A DNA stretch of 64,000 nt from Glycomyces algeriensis (GTDB lineage Bacteria > Actinomycetota > Actinomycetes > Mycobacteriales > Micromonosporaceae): NCBI RefSeq assembly GCF_027622855.1, contig NZ_JAPZVR010000017.1, positions 1 through 64,000 of the forward strand, written 5' to 3'. This document shows positions 9,128 to 17,013 of the stretch, piece after piece (the stretch's first letter is position 1; every line of letters begins with the position of its first letter). The notes under the pieces were generated by a model. That model was not told where the DNA came from. It saw only the letters and a program-made list of their open reading frames with translations, and did not search any database. The position numbers and the translations under genes are program-made.

Positions 9128-9526
9128 TCAGTCGGCGAGCCAACTCCGGAAACGGCGGACCAGCCACGGGTCCGCTTCGGGCGGATACGAGTCGACCAGG
9201 TACTGGGCCACGATCTTTGCCCTCAGTATTGCGACGACCATCAACCCGAGGGCGATCAGCCATGTCGCGGACAGCAGCACCAGCGTGGGCTGGACATTCC
9301 CCCGGGCGGTCCACGATGCCAGCACCGTCGGCATCGCCAGGATCACGAAGAGGGCCAGCCAGATGAGGAGCAGCACTCCTGCGCCCAGGACAAGCCAGCC
9401 CTTCCAGGCATCCCGGTTCCGGTCCTTCAGCGTTCGAATGACCCATGTCAACACCACCGCCACACCGAGGATCGACGGACCGCCGACGAAGGCCAACAGG
9501 TCCTCGGCCGTCTCGATGCTCGTCAT
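9128..9526 (-). CDS. Small membrane protein, unknown
   Basis: A 132-aa protein with three hydrophobic segments (about residues 13-33, 45-70 and 80-105) and a charged C-terminus (SYPPEADPWLVRRFRSWLAD). The ATG at 9526 overlaps the stop of the upstream gene by 4 bp, which fixes this start over the longer open frame. I do not recognise a family. Co-translation with the upstream soluble protein suggests the two act together. Confidence 0.65.
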   Translation of the reverse strand: MTSIETAEDLLAFVGGPSILGVAVVLTWVIRTLKDRNRDAWKGWLVLGAGVLLLIWLALFVILAMPTVLASWTARGNVQPTLVLLSATWLIALGLMVVAILRAKIVAQYLVDSYPPEADPWLVRRFRSWLAD

Positions 9527-10074
9527 GGCCTCGTAGGCAACAGGGCGGCCGGAAAGGTGTCCCCTACGACTACCTGCCAGGGTGATGCGCTCTCGCCGTG
9601 GATCACTTCGACGGCATGGCCGCCGCGCTCGGCGTACTCCACGAAGGCGTCCCTCCGGTCTTCGCCGGTGAAGGTGATGCGCGGCCCGGTGACCGATCCG
9701 CCCTTCGTCCTGCCGGGACTGCTCGCTCCAACGAGCGACCACTGCAGCTCGAGTTCGTCGGCATCGTCACTGTGCACGGCGAGCAGTGTCGTTCGCAGGG
9801 TGCGCGCCTGGGATGCGGTGACCCTGAAGAGCGCCTGGATCTCGTAGTCCTCGATGATTCGTTCGAGCTGTCGACTGATCTCGATCAGGATCTCCGAGCG
9901 CTCCGCAGTCAGGCTCGTGGGCACGGGGCCGGATTGCACGGTACGGGCAAATGCATTGTGCGCCATCGCGTCCAGATATGCCGAGGTCAATTTCGCAGCG
10001 TCCGAGCGCGCGCCCAGGCGGCGGGCGATGGTCGCTTGGAGGACGCGCTTCTCGGAATCCGACAGATCAGCCAC
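9523..10074 (-). CDS. Hypothetical protein
   Basis: A protein of about 183 aa if it begins at GTG 10074 (VADLSDSEKRV), which has AGGAAG about 11 nt upstream. The frame is open further, to an ATG at 10197, but that part reads poorly as protein and approaches the divergent gene at 10236. The body has helical segments with ERIIEDYEIQALFRV and a C-terminal beta-rich part (GPRITFTGEDRRDAFVEYAE). No family is recognised. It is coupled by a 4-bp overlap to the downstream membrane protein. The start is uncertain. Confidence 0.55.
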   Translation of the reverse strand: MADLSDSEKRVLQATIARRLGARSDAAKLTSAYLDAMAHNAFARTVQSGPVPTSLTAERSEILIEISRQLERIIEDYEIQALFRVTASQARTLRTTLLAVHSDDADELELQWSLVGASSPGRTKGGSVTGPRITFTGEDRRDAFVEYAERGGHAVEVIHGESASPWQVVVGDTFPAALLPTRP

Positions 10075-10235
10075 AAGATCACGATACTTCCTAATACGGT
10101 CAGATCCATGTGAAGCTTTCAGAGCCCTGCATCCGAATTTCGGCCTGAAAACCGAGTCGGCCCATGCTGTACCCGTCGCCTGTCGGCGCCGTTCCACAAC
10201 TGCGGGGGGAAGCGAGGTTCCAGTAGGGTGCGCAT

Positions 10236-10805
10236 GTGGCCGAACCCCTCAGGTCCCGAATGCTCCCTGCCGCCCGGGTGCTCTTCGTCTTCGCGCTCGG
10301 CATCGTCTGGATCTGCACATTGGACGAGCTGGTGATGTCTGAGGCGGCGCTGTGCGTCGCCCCCGACTCGTCGGCGGGCTGCGCCGATTCGAATCACGCC
10401 TTGACGACTCGGAACGCACTGTGGCTCGGCCCGGTGTTCTTGGGAGGGCCGCTGATCGCCGCGGCCGCTTGGACGGCACTGACGCCGCGCGGCCGCCGGA
10501 TGGCGCCGGCCTGCGTCCTGTTCGCGGTCATCGGGCTCTGCGCCGGTCCGACACTGTTCTTCGACGCCCACTTCGGCGCCGCCTCATGCGCCGCGGAGGT
10601 CGAGCGGTACTGCGGTTCGCGAACGCCGACCGCCAGCGCGCTCAAGGAGATCGCGGCATCGGTCGGCCTCGTGGGCGGGCCGGCGGCAATCGCGGCGATC
10701 GCCTACCGCTCAGGCAGGAGCAACCTCGGACGCATGTTCGTCGCTGCCGCGATCGCCGCGGCGGTGTTCGTCCTGATCAAGACCGCTGCTGCGATCGAAT
10801 TCTGA
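10236..10805 (+). CDS. Four-helix membrane protein, unknown
   Basis: A 189-aa protein from a GTG start. It has about four hydrophobic segments (residues 10-28, 60-82, 90-108 and 160-182). The two polar loops contain six cysteines (CTLDEL, CVAPDSSAGCADSN, CAAEVERYC), which suggests extracytoplasmic disulfides. It stands alone, divergent from the gene pair ending at 9128 and convergent with the M23 peptidase, from which it is separated by about 29 bp. I do not recognise a family. Confidence 0.6.
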   Translation: MAEPLRSRMLPAARVLFVFALGIVWICTLDELVMSEAALCVAPDSSAGCADSNHALTTRNALWLGPVFLGGPLIAAAAWTALTPRGRRMAPACVLFAVIGLCAGPTLFFDAHFGAASCAAEVERYCGSRTPTASALKEIAASVGLVGGPAAIAAIAYRSGRSNLGRMFVAAAIAAAVFVLIKTAAAIEF

Positions 10806-10834
10806 GGACGACGCCCCGGCGACGGCGAGCGCCG

Positions 10835-11971
10835 CTACTCGATGCTCACACCTCGCTCGGCCATGAATTCGACCGGCGACACCGCATTCGCCGAAGTGGC
10901 GGGCGCGCTGCCGACGTGCGTCTCGAAATGCAGATGCGGGGCGCCGGAGTTCCCCGAACTCCCGAGGTATCCGATGACCTCCCCGGGCAGCACCACGTCG
11001 CCCACGGCTACCAGCGGCCGGCTCATCATGTGGCAGTAGCGGGTCACCGCATCGTCAGGGTGCTCGACGTCCACGTACCAGCCGCACCCCGACACCTCCG
11101 CCGCGCCGTCGACATCGCACGAGTAGTCCTGTTCCCCCAGTTGGGCATCGCACCGGACGCGCGCGACCACACCGGCGCTGGCGGCGACGATCTCGGCGCC
11201 CTTGCCGCCGTCCTCGGCGCCGATGTCGACGCCGTCGTGCCCGGGCCGGCCGGCGGTCCTGAACCCGCCCCAGAAGTCCCCGGTGGGAACCGGGTGGGTC
11301 CAAGCCCATTCGTCGCCGACCGGGACGCAGCGGGTGTGGTCGGTGAAGTGGCCGACGGCGCTCTCCGCATAGGCCTCCCACCGGGGGTAGGCGTCGGGGG
11401 AGGCCGAGCCCGGCACGGCCCGAGCGGCCTCGGCGGGCGTCATGTGCTCCCAGCCGTCGACGGCGACGAGCTCGTCATAGAACGCACGAGCGGCATCTTC
11501 GGGATCCATCAGGTCACTGACCGAACCCCAACCCGAACTCGGCGACCTCTGAAAGATTCCGAGGTCGTCTTGGTCGTCGCCAATCCTGTCGTGGTCGTAT
11601 TCGAGACTCTCCTCGACGTTGAAGTTCGCGTAGTTGAGCAGTCGCGATTCCTGATAGGCGGTGATGAGACCCGCGATCGCCGCCTGGTCGCCGAGCCCGC
11701 GGTCGGCGGCGGCGAGATAGACGATGGTGGCGTTGTCGATCTGGGCCTCCTCCCATCCGGAGGTGCCGAAGACGGCCGAGCGCAGAGCGCCGGGGTCGGC
11801 GACAGTGCATGCGTACTCACCGCCGCCCGCGGTCGCGGTGCCGCTGTTCAGCCAGGACGTTCCCGTCCGGGGCGAGACCGGTCCGCCGACGACCGCCAGG
11901 ACCAGCACGACCAAGGCTCCCGCCGCGGCGGGAAGCATCGTCATGACGAGGTTGCGAAGCGAGGCGTTCAA
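10835..11971 (-). CDS. M23 family metallopeptidase with N-terminal membrane anchor
   Basis: A 378-aa envelope protein. One N-terminal transmembrane or signal segment (about residues 10-30) is followed by a lysozyme/transglycosylase-like helical region with AAIAGLITAYQESRLLNY and DDLGIFQRSPSSGWG. The C-terminal M23 (lysostaphin-type) domain has the zinc motif GHDGVDIGAED near residue 240 and PHLHFE near 350. M23 enzymes cleave peptidoglycan cross-bridges or stems. The combined architecture resembles conjugative or NlpC-like wall hydrolases, but the gene lies outside the integrated element. The start at ATG 11971 gives a sensible signal anchor. Confidence 0.85.
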   Translation of the reverse strand: MNASLRNLVMTMLPAAAGALVVLVLAVVGGPVSPRTGTSWLNSGTATAGGGEYACTVADPGALRSAVFGTSGWEEAQIDNATIVYLAAADRGLGDQAAIAGLITAYQESRLLNYANFNVEESLEYDHDRIGDDQDDLGIFQRSPSSGWGSVSDLMDPEDAARAFYDELVAVDGWEHMTPAEAARAVPGSASPDAYPRWEAYAESAVGHFTDHTRCVPVGDEWAWTHPVPTGDFWGGFRTAGRPGHDGVDIGAEDGGKGAEIVAASAGVVARVRCDAQLGEQDYSCDVDGAAEVSGCGWYVDVEHPDDAVTRYCHMMSRPLVAVGDVVLPGEVIGYLGSSGNSGAPHLHFETHVGSAPATSANAVSPVEFMAERGVSIE

Positions 11972-12286
11972 GGATCTCGCGCCTCCGAAGCTGCTCGTAC
12001 TGACGCTACGACGCGGGTCCGAACCGAGTGCATCCGCATTCCGACATAGTCCGAGTCAACCTCAGATTTTAGGGCTTCGGCGAGTATCCCGCGTCCATAG
12101 CGGGACTTATCCTTGGCGAACACCCGGCACGAGGCCCACGGCACGCCCGCGCCGTTCCAGCGATGCCGGGACGGGGTCGGCCCCTCGCCGCCACTCGGCC
12201 GCGGCAACCGGCGCACTCCTCAGAGCACTCACCCGCGACTGCTAGCCCGCCGGCAAACCCAAAGGCCCCACCAGACCTGCACAACA
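11972..12286. other. Intergenic region without a supported gene
   Basis: About 315 bp between the M23 peptidase start and the tRNA terminator. Open frames here are short and unconvincing. It presumably holds the promoter of the M23 gene. Confidence 0.5.
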
Positions 12287-12321
12287 AAACAGGCCGAACC
12301 CTTTGCAGGTTCGACCTGTTT
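12287..12321 (-). terminator. Displaced terminator of tRNA-Pro
   Basis: A 14-bp inverted repeat with one mismatch (12287-12300 and 12308-12321) around the loop ctttgca. The outer bases are AAACAGG/CCTGTTT, so the stem ends in a short T-tract on either strand. It lies just beyond attL on the side where the 3' end of the minus-strand tRNA-Pro lay before insertion, so it is probably the original tRNA terminator. Confidence 0.7.
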
Positions 12322-12343
12322 CCGATGCCCTGAGACATCACAT

Positions 12344-12388
12344 GGTCGGGTTGACAGGATTTGAACCTGCGACCCCCTCGTCCCGAAC
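12344..12388. repeat. attL, 45-bp copy of the tRNA-Pro 3' half
   Basis: Forty-five bases identical to 24761-24805. The copy runs from just past the tRNA discriminator base into the anticodon loop and then diverges (tatcgg instead of gaggtg), so no tRNA is made here. Confidence 0.95.
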
Positions 12389-12468
12389 TATCGGCACGGG
12401 GGTTGATCTGCGCCATTCGCGATGCATTCTGGCCGATCACGGCCATCTGAGGCTCACTCGGACCAGGA

Positions 12469-12494
12469 CGGTTGCTGTACTCGGTTGCTGTACT
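12469..12494. repeat. Putative integrase arm-type sites (left)
   Basis: Two perfect tandem copies of cggttgctgtact (12469-12481 and 12482-12494). The 9-mer gttgctgta recurs with the same 13-bp period near attR (24680-24701), as expected for arm-type sites that flank the core in attP. Confidence 0.6.
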
Positions 12495-12521
12495 CCTCGG
12501 TCGCATGGCCGCGCCCAACCT

Positions 12522-12556
12522 CGGCACCCGGCACCCGGCACCCGGCACCCGGCACC
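12522..12556. repeat. Heptamer tandem repeat (5 units)
   Basis: Five perfect units of cggcacc. In another register the reverse complement reads cgggtgc, one base different from the ggggtgc unit at the start of the window. Confidence 0.9.
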
Positions 12557-12612
12557 CGGCGGAGAGTGTCGTACCCATCCGAGATCCTAGGAGGAGCAGG
12601 AGGCGGGGCGGC

Positions 12613-13263
12613 ATGATAGGTGGTATATTTTCGGCTATGTTTTCGTATGAGACGTACGACCGGGTGATGGCGGGCCTCGGCGACAAGGTCGTCCAGGGGC
12701 TCCTCGAGGCGACGGACATGACGCGCGCCGACCTTCACCACAACCGGACCCAGGTTCCGGTTTTCGTCGCAGAGCAGTCAGAGGGCAACCTTGCGGGATG
12801 GATCCGAGACCGGCTCTGGCGGAACTGTGTTCGCGCCCTCGGCGAGGTCGAAGAGGTTGAGGCAATGGAGAAGGGCAACGCGTGCCATCTTCGCGTTAAC
12901 GACAAATACCTCATTAGGGTCAAGCGCCACCATCCGAACGGTAAAATTGCCGCTCGCGAGCCTTTGGGACGCGGAAGAAGTTTCTGGGTGCAGGACACGG
13001 TTGCGCTACCGAACCTGCACGAAGTTCGACTTGCGGCTGGATACGAGTGGAAGCGTGACACGCGCCAGATTGGTGAGACTGTTATCTCGATGCGAGATGG
13101 CATCAATAAATTGGTTTGGTACTCTCGGTTGGCGTCAACAAATGAAATCCAGCTCCCAGGCTCGGTTCTGGTATTCCCCACCGATACTGTGAACGAGCCT
13201 ATTGCGCCCACAATCGAATTCGGTGCTATTGAGGAGCAGGAGCGTGGGCAGGAGGAATCTTAA
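12613..13263 (+). CDS. Unknown 216-aa cargo protein upstream of XRE-ImmA protease
   Basis: A 216-aa soluble protein that I do not recognise. The ATG at 12613 has AGGAGG nine bases upstream; ATG 12637 is an alternative. The N-terminal third is helical (VMAGLGDKVVQGLLEATDM) and the rest beta-rich (LIRVKRHHPNGKI, EVRLAAGYEWKRD). There are no transmembrane segments. GC content is clearly below that of its neighbours, a sign of separate acquisition. The stop lies two bases before the ATG of the XRE-ImmA gene, so the two form one operon. A partner, target or substrate relation with that regulator/protease is likely from context; toxin, effector or sensor roles cannot be told apart. Confidence 0.75.
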   Translation: MIGGIFSAMFSYETYDRVMAGLGDKVVQGLLEATDMTRADLHHNRTQVPVFVAEQSEGNLAGWIRDRLWRNCVRALGEVEEVEAMEKGNACHLRVNDKYLIRVKRHHPNGKIAAREPLGRGRSFWVQDTVALPNLHEVRLAAGYEWKRDTRQIGETVISMRDGINKLVWYSRLASTNEIQLPGSVLVFPTDTVNEPIAPTIEFGAIEEQERGQEES

Positions 13264-13265
13264 AA

Positions 13266-14321
13266 ATGTCATACCTCGGTGAAGCACTCATTACCGCACG
13301 CCGAGCACTTGGATTGACGCAAGCGGAACTCGCTTCTGCTGCAGGAATCACTCAGGCTGCACTTTCGCGCTACGAAACTGATCAGCGCGTTCCAGAATCC
13401 GAGGTTCTCACCCGCCTAGCGAAGGCACTCAAGGTAACCGAACAGTTTCTTCAAAAATCTGGAGAGCTTCGAGGCGCCATGGCAATTGATGCCCATATGC
13501 GAAGGCATGCGACCGCTAAACCGGGCGTCTGGAAGCAGCTCGAAGCTAAACTTAATATGCATCGAATGCATGCGCGATACCTGGCGGAGGAAATTATAAT
13601 CCGAGCAGGTCAGCATGTTCCGAAATTCGATCCGATTGAAGTCGAGCCGGACAAAGCGGCTCGACTTACTCGTATGCAATGGAAAATGCCGATTGGATCC
13701 GTGCGAGCACTCATCCAATGGCTCGAAGCAGCGGGCTGCATTGTCATTGAAGAAGACTTCGAAACCTCGCGCGTTTCAGGACTTTCCCAGTGGGTCGAAG
13801 ATATTCCTGTCATTCTTATCAATTCCCGTATTCCTACTTGCCGAAAGAGACTGACCCTTGCCCACGAGCTTGGTCATCTCTGCTTGCACTCAGAATTCGT
13901 GACGCAAGATATGGAGTCTGAGGCAAATTCCTTTGCCGCAGAATTTCTAATGCCCGCCGAGATCATCAAGTACCAATTGAGACAGCTATCTGTAGGCAAG
14001 CTTATTGACCTGAAGAGAGAATGGGGAGTTTCGATGCAAGCACTGATCGAGCGCGCTCATGATCTCGACCAGATTACGGATCGCCAAAGAACCAACTTTT
14101 ATAAGAATCTAAGTGCGCGAGGTTGGCGAACACAGGAGCCTATAAGCGATGAGCTTCCGCCCGAGCATCCAAGGCTCCCCCAAGCTATTGGAAACGCAAT
14201 GAGGCAGCGCGGTCTCTCATCGAAGGAAATTTCTACAATGGTCGGTTTCTCAGAAGACGGCTCTCATCCATTCATTCCTACCGTTTCGGTTGAAACTCGC
14301 TCTCTTCGAGTTGTCAGATAG
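13266..14321 (+). CDS. XRE-family regulator fused to ImmA/IrrE metallopeptidase
   Basis: A 351-aa protein. Residues 5-60 form an XRE helix-turn-helix (LTQAELASAAGITQAALSRYE). A DUF955/ImmA-IrrE zincin domain follows, with the catalytic HELGHLCLHSEF near residue 200 and the downstream acidic segment ESEANSFAAEFLMP. Proteins of this class cleave or inactivate repressors and often control mobile elements, stress responses or toxin genes. The gene follows the 216-aa unknown by two bases and shares its low GC. The C-terminus continues about 120 residues beyond the zincin without a recognised domain. It may act as antitoxin or protease switch for the partner or as the element's induction sensor. 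Confidence 0.88.
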   Translation: MSYLGEALITARRALGLTQAELASAAGITQAALSRYETDQRVPESEVLTRLAKALKVTEQFLQKSGELRGAMAIDAHMRRHATAKPGVWKQLEAKLNMHRMHARYLAEEIIIRAGQHVPKFDPIEVEPDKAARLTRMQWKMPIGSVRALIQWLEAAGCIVIEEDFETSRVSGLSQWVEDIPVILINSRIPTCRKRLTLAHELGHLCLHSEFVTQDMESEANSFAAEFLMPAEIIKYQLRQLSVGKLIDLKREWGVSMQALIERAHDLDQITDRQRTNFYKNLSARGWRTQEPISDELPPEHPRLPQAIGNAMRQRGLSSKEISTMVGFSEDGSHPFIPTVSVETRSLRVVR

Positions 14322-14456
14322 ATCAAAGGGCGGGTTCATTGGCCGGGGGCGGGCGCGCGATACGCTCGCTCAAGCGACAGGGCGGGCCCGCAGGGATCGC
14401 CCGCAATCCGGCCTGGCCGCGCGCCCGCAGGGGTCCCCGGCCAAGGGTTCCGGCCG

Positions 14457-14591
14457 GAACTTTCATCCCATCCTCAAGGCGGTCTGTCTTAGTGGGCGCC
14501 GCCGCCGGCGTCGCCCGCAGTGCGAAGCGCGAGGACGCGCCGGCGGCGTGCGTGCGGCCCTCGGGCCGCCTTGAAGATGTATAGAAAGTTC
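14457..14591. other. 135-bp imperfect palindrome (structured DNA/RNA element)
   Basis: Arms 14457-14482 and 14566-14591 match at 21 of 26 positions as inverted repeats. The intervening 83 bp contain a nested, very GC-rich inverted repeat (gccgccggcgtc facing gacgcgccggcgg). The palindrome dominates the 370-bp gap between the ImmA gene and the HD gene, where no reading frame is convincing. Candidates are a single-strand replication origin, a structured RNA or a MITE-like insertion. Confidence 0.6.
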
Positions 14592-14678
14592 TCACAGGGC
14601 CTCTTGGCCTGGGCTCCTGCCGTGGTGCGTCCGCCAACGGCGGTGCGCTGGGGTTCTTCCTCAAAGCGGTTCAGGCGT

Positions 14679-14684
14679 TATAGT
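14679..14684 (+). promoter_or_regulatory. Putative -10 box TATAGT of the HD gene
   Basis: TATAGT lies 10 nt before ATG 14695, so the transcript would have almost no leader. A matching -35 box is not clear. Confidence 0.45.
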
Positions 14685-14694
14685 GGCTGCACGT

Positions 14695-15249
14695 ATGACT
14701 ACCTATGATGAAGCTTTCGAGACATCGCGGGCGGCACTCCAAGAGGCATTGCCCCGCCGATGGGCACACGTCCAGGCGGTAGGCGCCAAAGCTCTTGCGG
14801 TCGGTCCTAAGATCCTTCCCGATCCGGATGCCGATGCACTCGCCATCGCAGCGATTCTGCATGACATCGGTTACGCCCCAAGCATTGTCGACACCGGCTT
14901 TCACCCGCTGGACGGTGCACGCTGGTTGCAACGCAATGGTGCGGATCCGCGCATCGTGAACCTCGTAGCCAACCACTCGTGTGCCTGCCTTGAGGCTGAT
15001 GAGCGCGATCTTCGGGCGGAGCTGGATGAATTCCCGAATGAGAAGACCCTCACCACCGACGCACTGTTGTACTGCGACATGACAACCGGTCCGGATGGTC
15101 AAGACTTCGAGATCGAGGAACGGCTAGCGGAGATCAAGTCGCGCTACGGCCCTGAGCACCTGGTGTTCCGGTTCATCTCGCGGGCCGAGCCTTCGCTCAT
15201 CGACGGGGTGCGAACGGTCCAGCGGGAACTGGGTCATCAGCCGATGTAG
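14695..15249 (+). CDS. HD-domain phosphohydrolase-like protein
   Basis: A 184-aa HD-superfamily protein. The metal-binding residues are visible as His in RRWAHVQAVG, the HD pair in AILHDIGYAPS, a His in NHSCACLEAD and a late Asp in LLYCDMTTG. The substrate is unknown; the family includes nucleotide phosphohydrolases. ATG 14695 is preferred because the TATAGT box would overlap the alternative GTG at 14683. The 3' end overlaps the convergent Nudix gene by 13 bp. An HD protein next to a Nudix protein and a regulator looks to me like a recurrent element module, and a nucleotide-sanitising or signalling role is inference. Confidence 0.82.
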   Translation: MTTYDEAFETSRAALQEALPRRWAHVQAVGAKALAVGPKILPDPDADALAIAAILHDIGYAPSIVDTGFHPLDGARWLQRNGADPRIVNLVANHSCACLEADERDLRAELDEFPNEKTLTTDALLYCDMTTGPDGQDFEIEERLAEIKSRYGPEHLVFRFISRAEPSLIDGVRTVQRELGHQPM

Positions 15250-15707
15250 GGCTCACGCAGACCCTGGAACCCGTGTTTGATGCGCAGCCTCATTGAGGAG
15301 TTGATCCTCACTGAGGCTGTTTCTGCTTCGCTGAACCACTGAACTTTGAGGGATTCCTCGCTGGTTTGGATCTCGCCGCCAATCGGCACAGCCCGAAAGC
15401 AAAGCGAGAACTGTTGCCGCACTTCGCCATCGCTGTACTCCGCAAGGTGTCCGGGGTCCGTGTATATCCCGATGAGGCCGGTGATCTCGATGTCGAGACC
15501 GGTCTCCTCCTTCGCCTCGCGAACGGCGGTCTGGCTGATCGTCTCTCCGAAGTCGTGGGCGCCGCCTGGCATCGCCCAATCCCCGTTGTCGCTCCGCTGG
15601 ATCAACACGATCCTTCCGGCCCCGTCTTCGATGAACGCTGTGGTCGACGGAACCACGCTATTCGGCTCGGGCGCGTTCGGATCGTTGATGTGGTCGACGC
15701 GGGTCAT
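15237..15707 (-). CDS. Nudix hydrolase, possible Pif-like transfer immunity protein
   Basis: A 156-aa protein with a complete Nudix box, GGAHDFGETISQTAVREA followed by KEETGLDI (G-x5-E-x7-REUxEExGU), near residues 55-77. The start at ATG 15707 overlaps the stop of the HTH regulator gene by 4 bp, so the two are co-translated. In pSAM2 the Nudix protein Pif gives immunity against redundant transfer (established knowledge). The same role here is inferred from the motif and from its place in an AICE, not from sequence identity that I could test. It could instead hydrolyse a nucleoside diphosphate derivative. Confidence 0.85.
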   Translation of the reverse strand: MTRVDHINDPNAPEPNSVVPSTTAFIEDGAGRIVLIQRSDNGDWAMPGGAHDFGETISQTAVREAKEETGLDIEITGLIGIYTDPGHLAEYSDGEVRQQFSLCFRAVPIGGEIQTSEESLKVQWFSEAETASVRINSSMRLRIKHGFQGLREPYIG

Positions 15708-16468
15708 GGGCGCATCGTACCTTGTTGACCAGTCCAGATATTGACCGAATTTGCGTGAACCCGCTCGAAGCACTCGGTAAAGGTGCGGAACATGCCACCG
15801 CCTGGCAGCTCTTTCAAATGCATGACCGGAGCGTGGGAGGCGTAGCACCCGAGGACGTGGGTGTTCACCAGCATCTCCGAGTCACACCAATAGATGCTGT
15901 TGTACAGGGTGGTTTTATGGAAGCCGACCCAGATTCCCGGGGTGCCCTCCAGCTGCTGGTAGAACGGCAACACGGCCTCGATACGGCGCTGCATACCTTC
16001 GCCCACGCCTTCCTCCTCACCGCGGAGCTTGACCGCGTCTGAATTGGGCCTCCCCAGAAGAATCGAGACCTTCACGCCCTCAGCAGCCTTCGCTTTGAGA
16101 AGCGGCACCAAGCCAGCGTCGCCCTCGGGGAGGAACAGCCCAGCGTAGGCCAGGACTCCGATGTGCCGCGTCGCTTGCCTGAAGATCCGAGACCACAGCT
16201 CTGCTGGGACGTCGTTTCGCTTCGCGTAGGTGTGTACCAGCTCAGATTCACTGACCAGCTTCGCCTTCTGCTCCGGCAGGGCATCCGGCCAGAGGTAGTT
16301 CTCGCTCTGCTGCAACGCAAGAGCGACCGCCGCACGGGTCTTCGCGTATGGGTTGCGCCCCTTGGTGATCCAGCGTTCGACCGACTTCGGGTCGACTCCG
16401 ATCGTCTGAGCAAGTTGAGTGGGGGTCATGCCCTGCGCATGGATCGCGCTCCGGAGCCGTTCGTTCAT
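15704..16468 (-). CDS. HTH regulator with PLD-like (DUF5919-type) C-terminal domain
   Basis: A 254-aa protein. Residues 1-60 form an XRE-type helix-turn-helix (MTPTQLAQTIGVDPKSVERWITKG). The C-terminal domain, about residues 90-250, contains GVKVSILLGRPNSDAV and FHKTTLYNSIYWCDSEML with a later VNTHVLG, resembling a degenerate phospholipase-D fold as in DUF5919. The start at ATG 16468 removes 17 doubtful upstream residues. It is transcribed divergently from the transfer operon that starts at 16654, and direct repeats of tagggacg lie upstream. It is the best candidate for the element's repressor. The C-terminal fold assignment is tentative. Confidence 0.78.
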   Translation of the reverse strand: MNERLRSAIHAQGMTPTQLAQTIGVDPKSVERWITKGRNPYAKTRAAVALALQQSENYLWPDALPEQKAKLVSESELVHTYAKRNDVPAELWSRIFRQATRHIGVLAYAGLFLPEGDAGLVPLLKAKAAEGVKVSILLGRPNSDAVKLRGEEEGVGEGMQRRIEAVLPFYQQLEGTPGIWVGFHKTTLYNSIYWCDSEMLVNTHVLGCYASHAPVMHLKELPGGGMFRTFTECFERVHANSVNIWTGQQGTMRP

Positions 16469-16491
16469 GCCGCTGTCCTTCACCTCTGAAG

Positions 16492-16533
16492 TAGGGACGT
16501 CTAGGGACGAGTCTAGCAAGGTTGAGACGTCCT
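16492..16533. promoter_or_regulatory. Candidate operator between repressor and transfer operon
   Basis: Two tagggacg copies at 16492-16499 and 16502-16509 are spaced 10 bp, one helical turn. Nearby, gggacgtct (16494-16502) is nearly the inverse of agacgtcct (16525-16533). The location suits autoregulation by the HTH protein. Confidence 0.45.
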
Positions 16534-16653
16534 GAGAAGTCCCATGAGGTGGTGAATGTGTCCTCTTTGAAGCCTCATTCTTGAGTCATCAGCCCGGATC
16601 ACCTGGGTTGGGGCCCAAGCGGGTCAAGCAAACGACAAGGAAGAGGTAGGGCT

Positions 16654-16971
16654 ATGAAGCTCAAGCTGGATGTCTCGGACGTGACTTTCATGGTGTCGCT
16701 GGCCCCCGTGGCCAAGGAGTACGACGGCAAGCACCAGACCGACAAGGACGGTTCGCTGAAGTGGACCACCGAACTCATCGCGCTCGGTTCGTCCGAGGAC
16801 GAGGGTGCGTCGGTCATCAAGGTCGTCACCACCGGCGAGAAGCCGAACCTCCCGAAGGGGCAGCCGGTCTCGGTTGTCGACCTGGAGGCGGTCCCGTGGG
16901 TCTCCAAGCAGGGCACCCTCGGCACGGCGTACCGCGCCGCTGCGATCAACCTGGCGAAAGCCGGTAAGTAG
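16654..16971 (+). CDS. Conserved small AICE-type protein
   Basis: A 105-aa soluble protein, beginning MKLKLDVSDVTFMVSLAP and ending AYRAAAINLAKAGK. The ATG has GGAAGAGG ten or so bases upstream. It is the first gene of the rightward transfer operon, after the divergent regulator. Proteins with this opening occur at the same place in related actinomycete elements as far as I recall, but I know of no assigned function. The predicted pattern is beta-rich, like a small OB-type fold, which is only an impression. Confidence 0.7.
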   Translation: MKLKLDVSDVTFMVSLAPVAKEYDGKHQTDKDGSLKWTTELIALGSSEDEGASVIKVVTTGEKPNLPKGQPVSVVDLEAVPWVSKQGTLGTAYRAAAINLAKAGK

Positions 16972-17013
16972 TCACCCTGAGGCATACGCCTCTTGATCCC
17001 GAGAGGATCTGCC

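Noticed and set aside
12419-12741. Short frames with GTRHPAP-type repeats at the element left end
   Set aside because: These are translations of the heptamer repeat and have no ribosome binding site.
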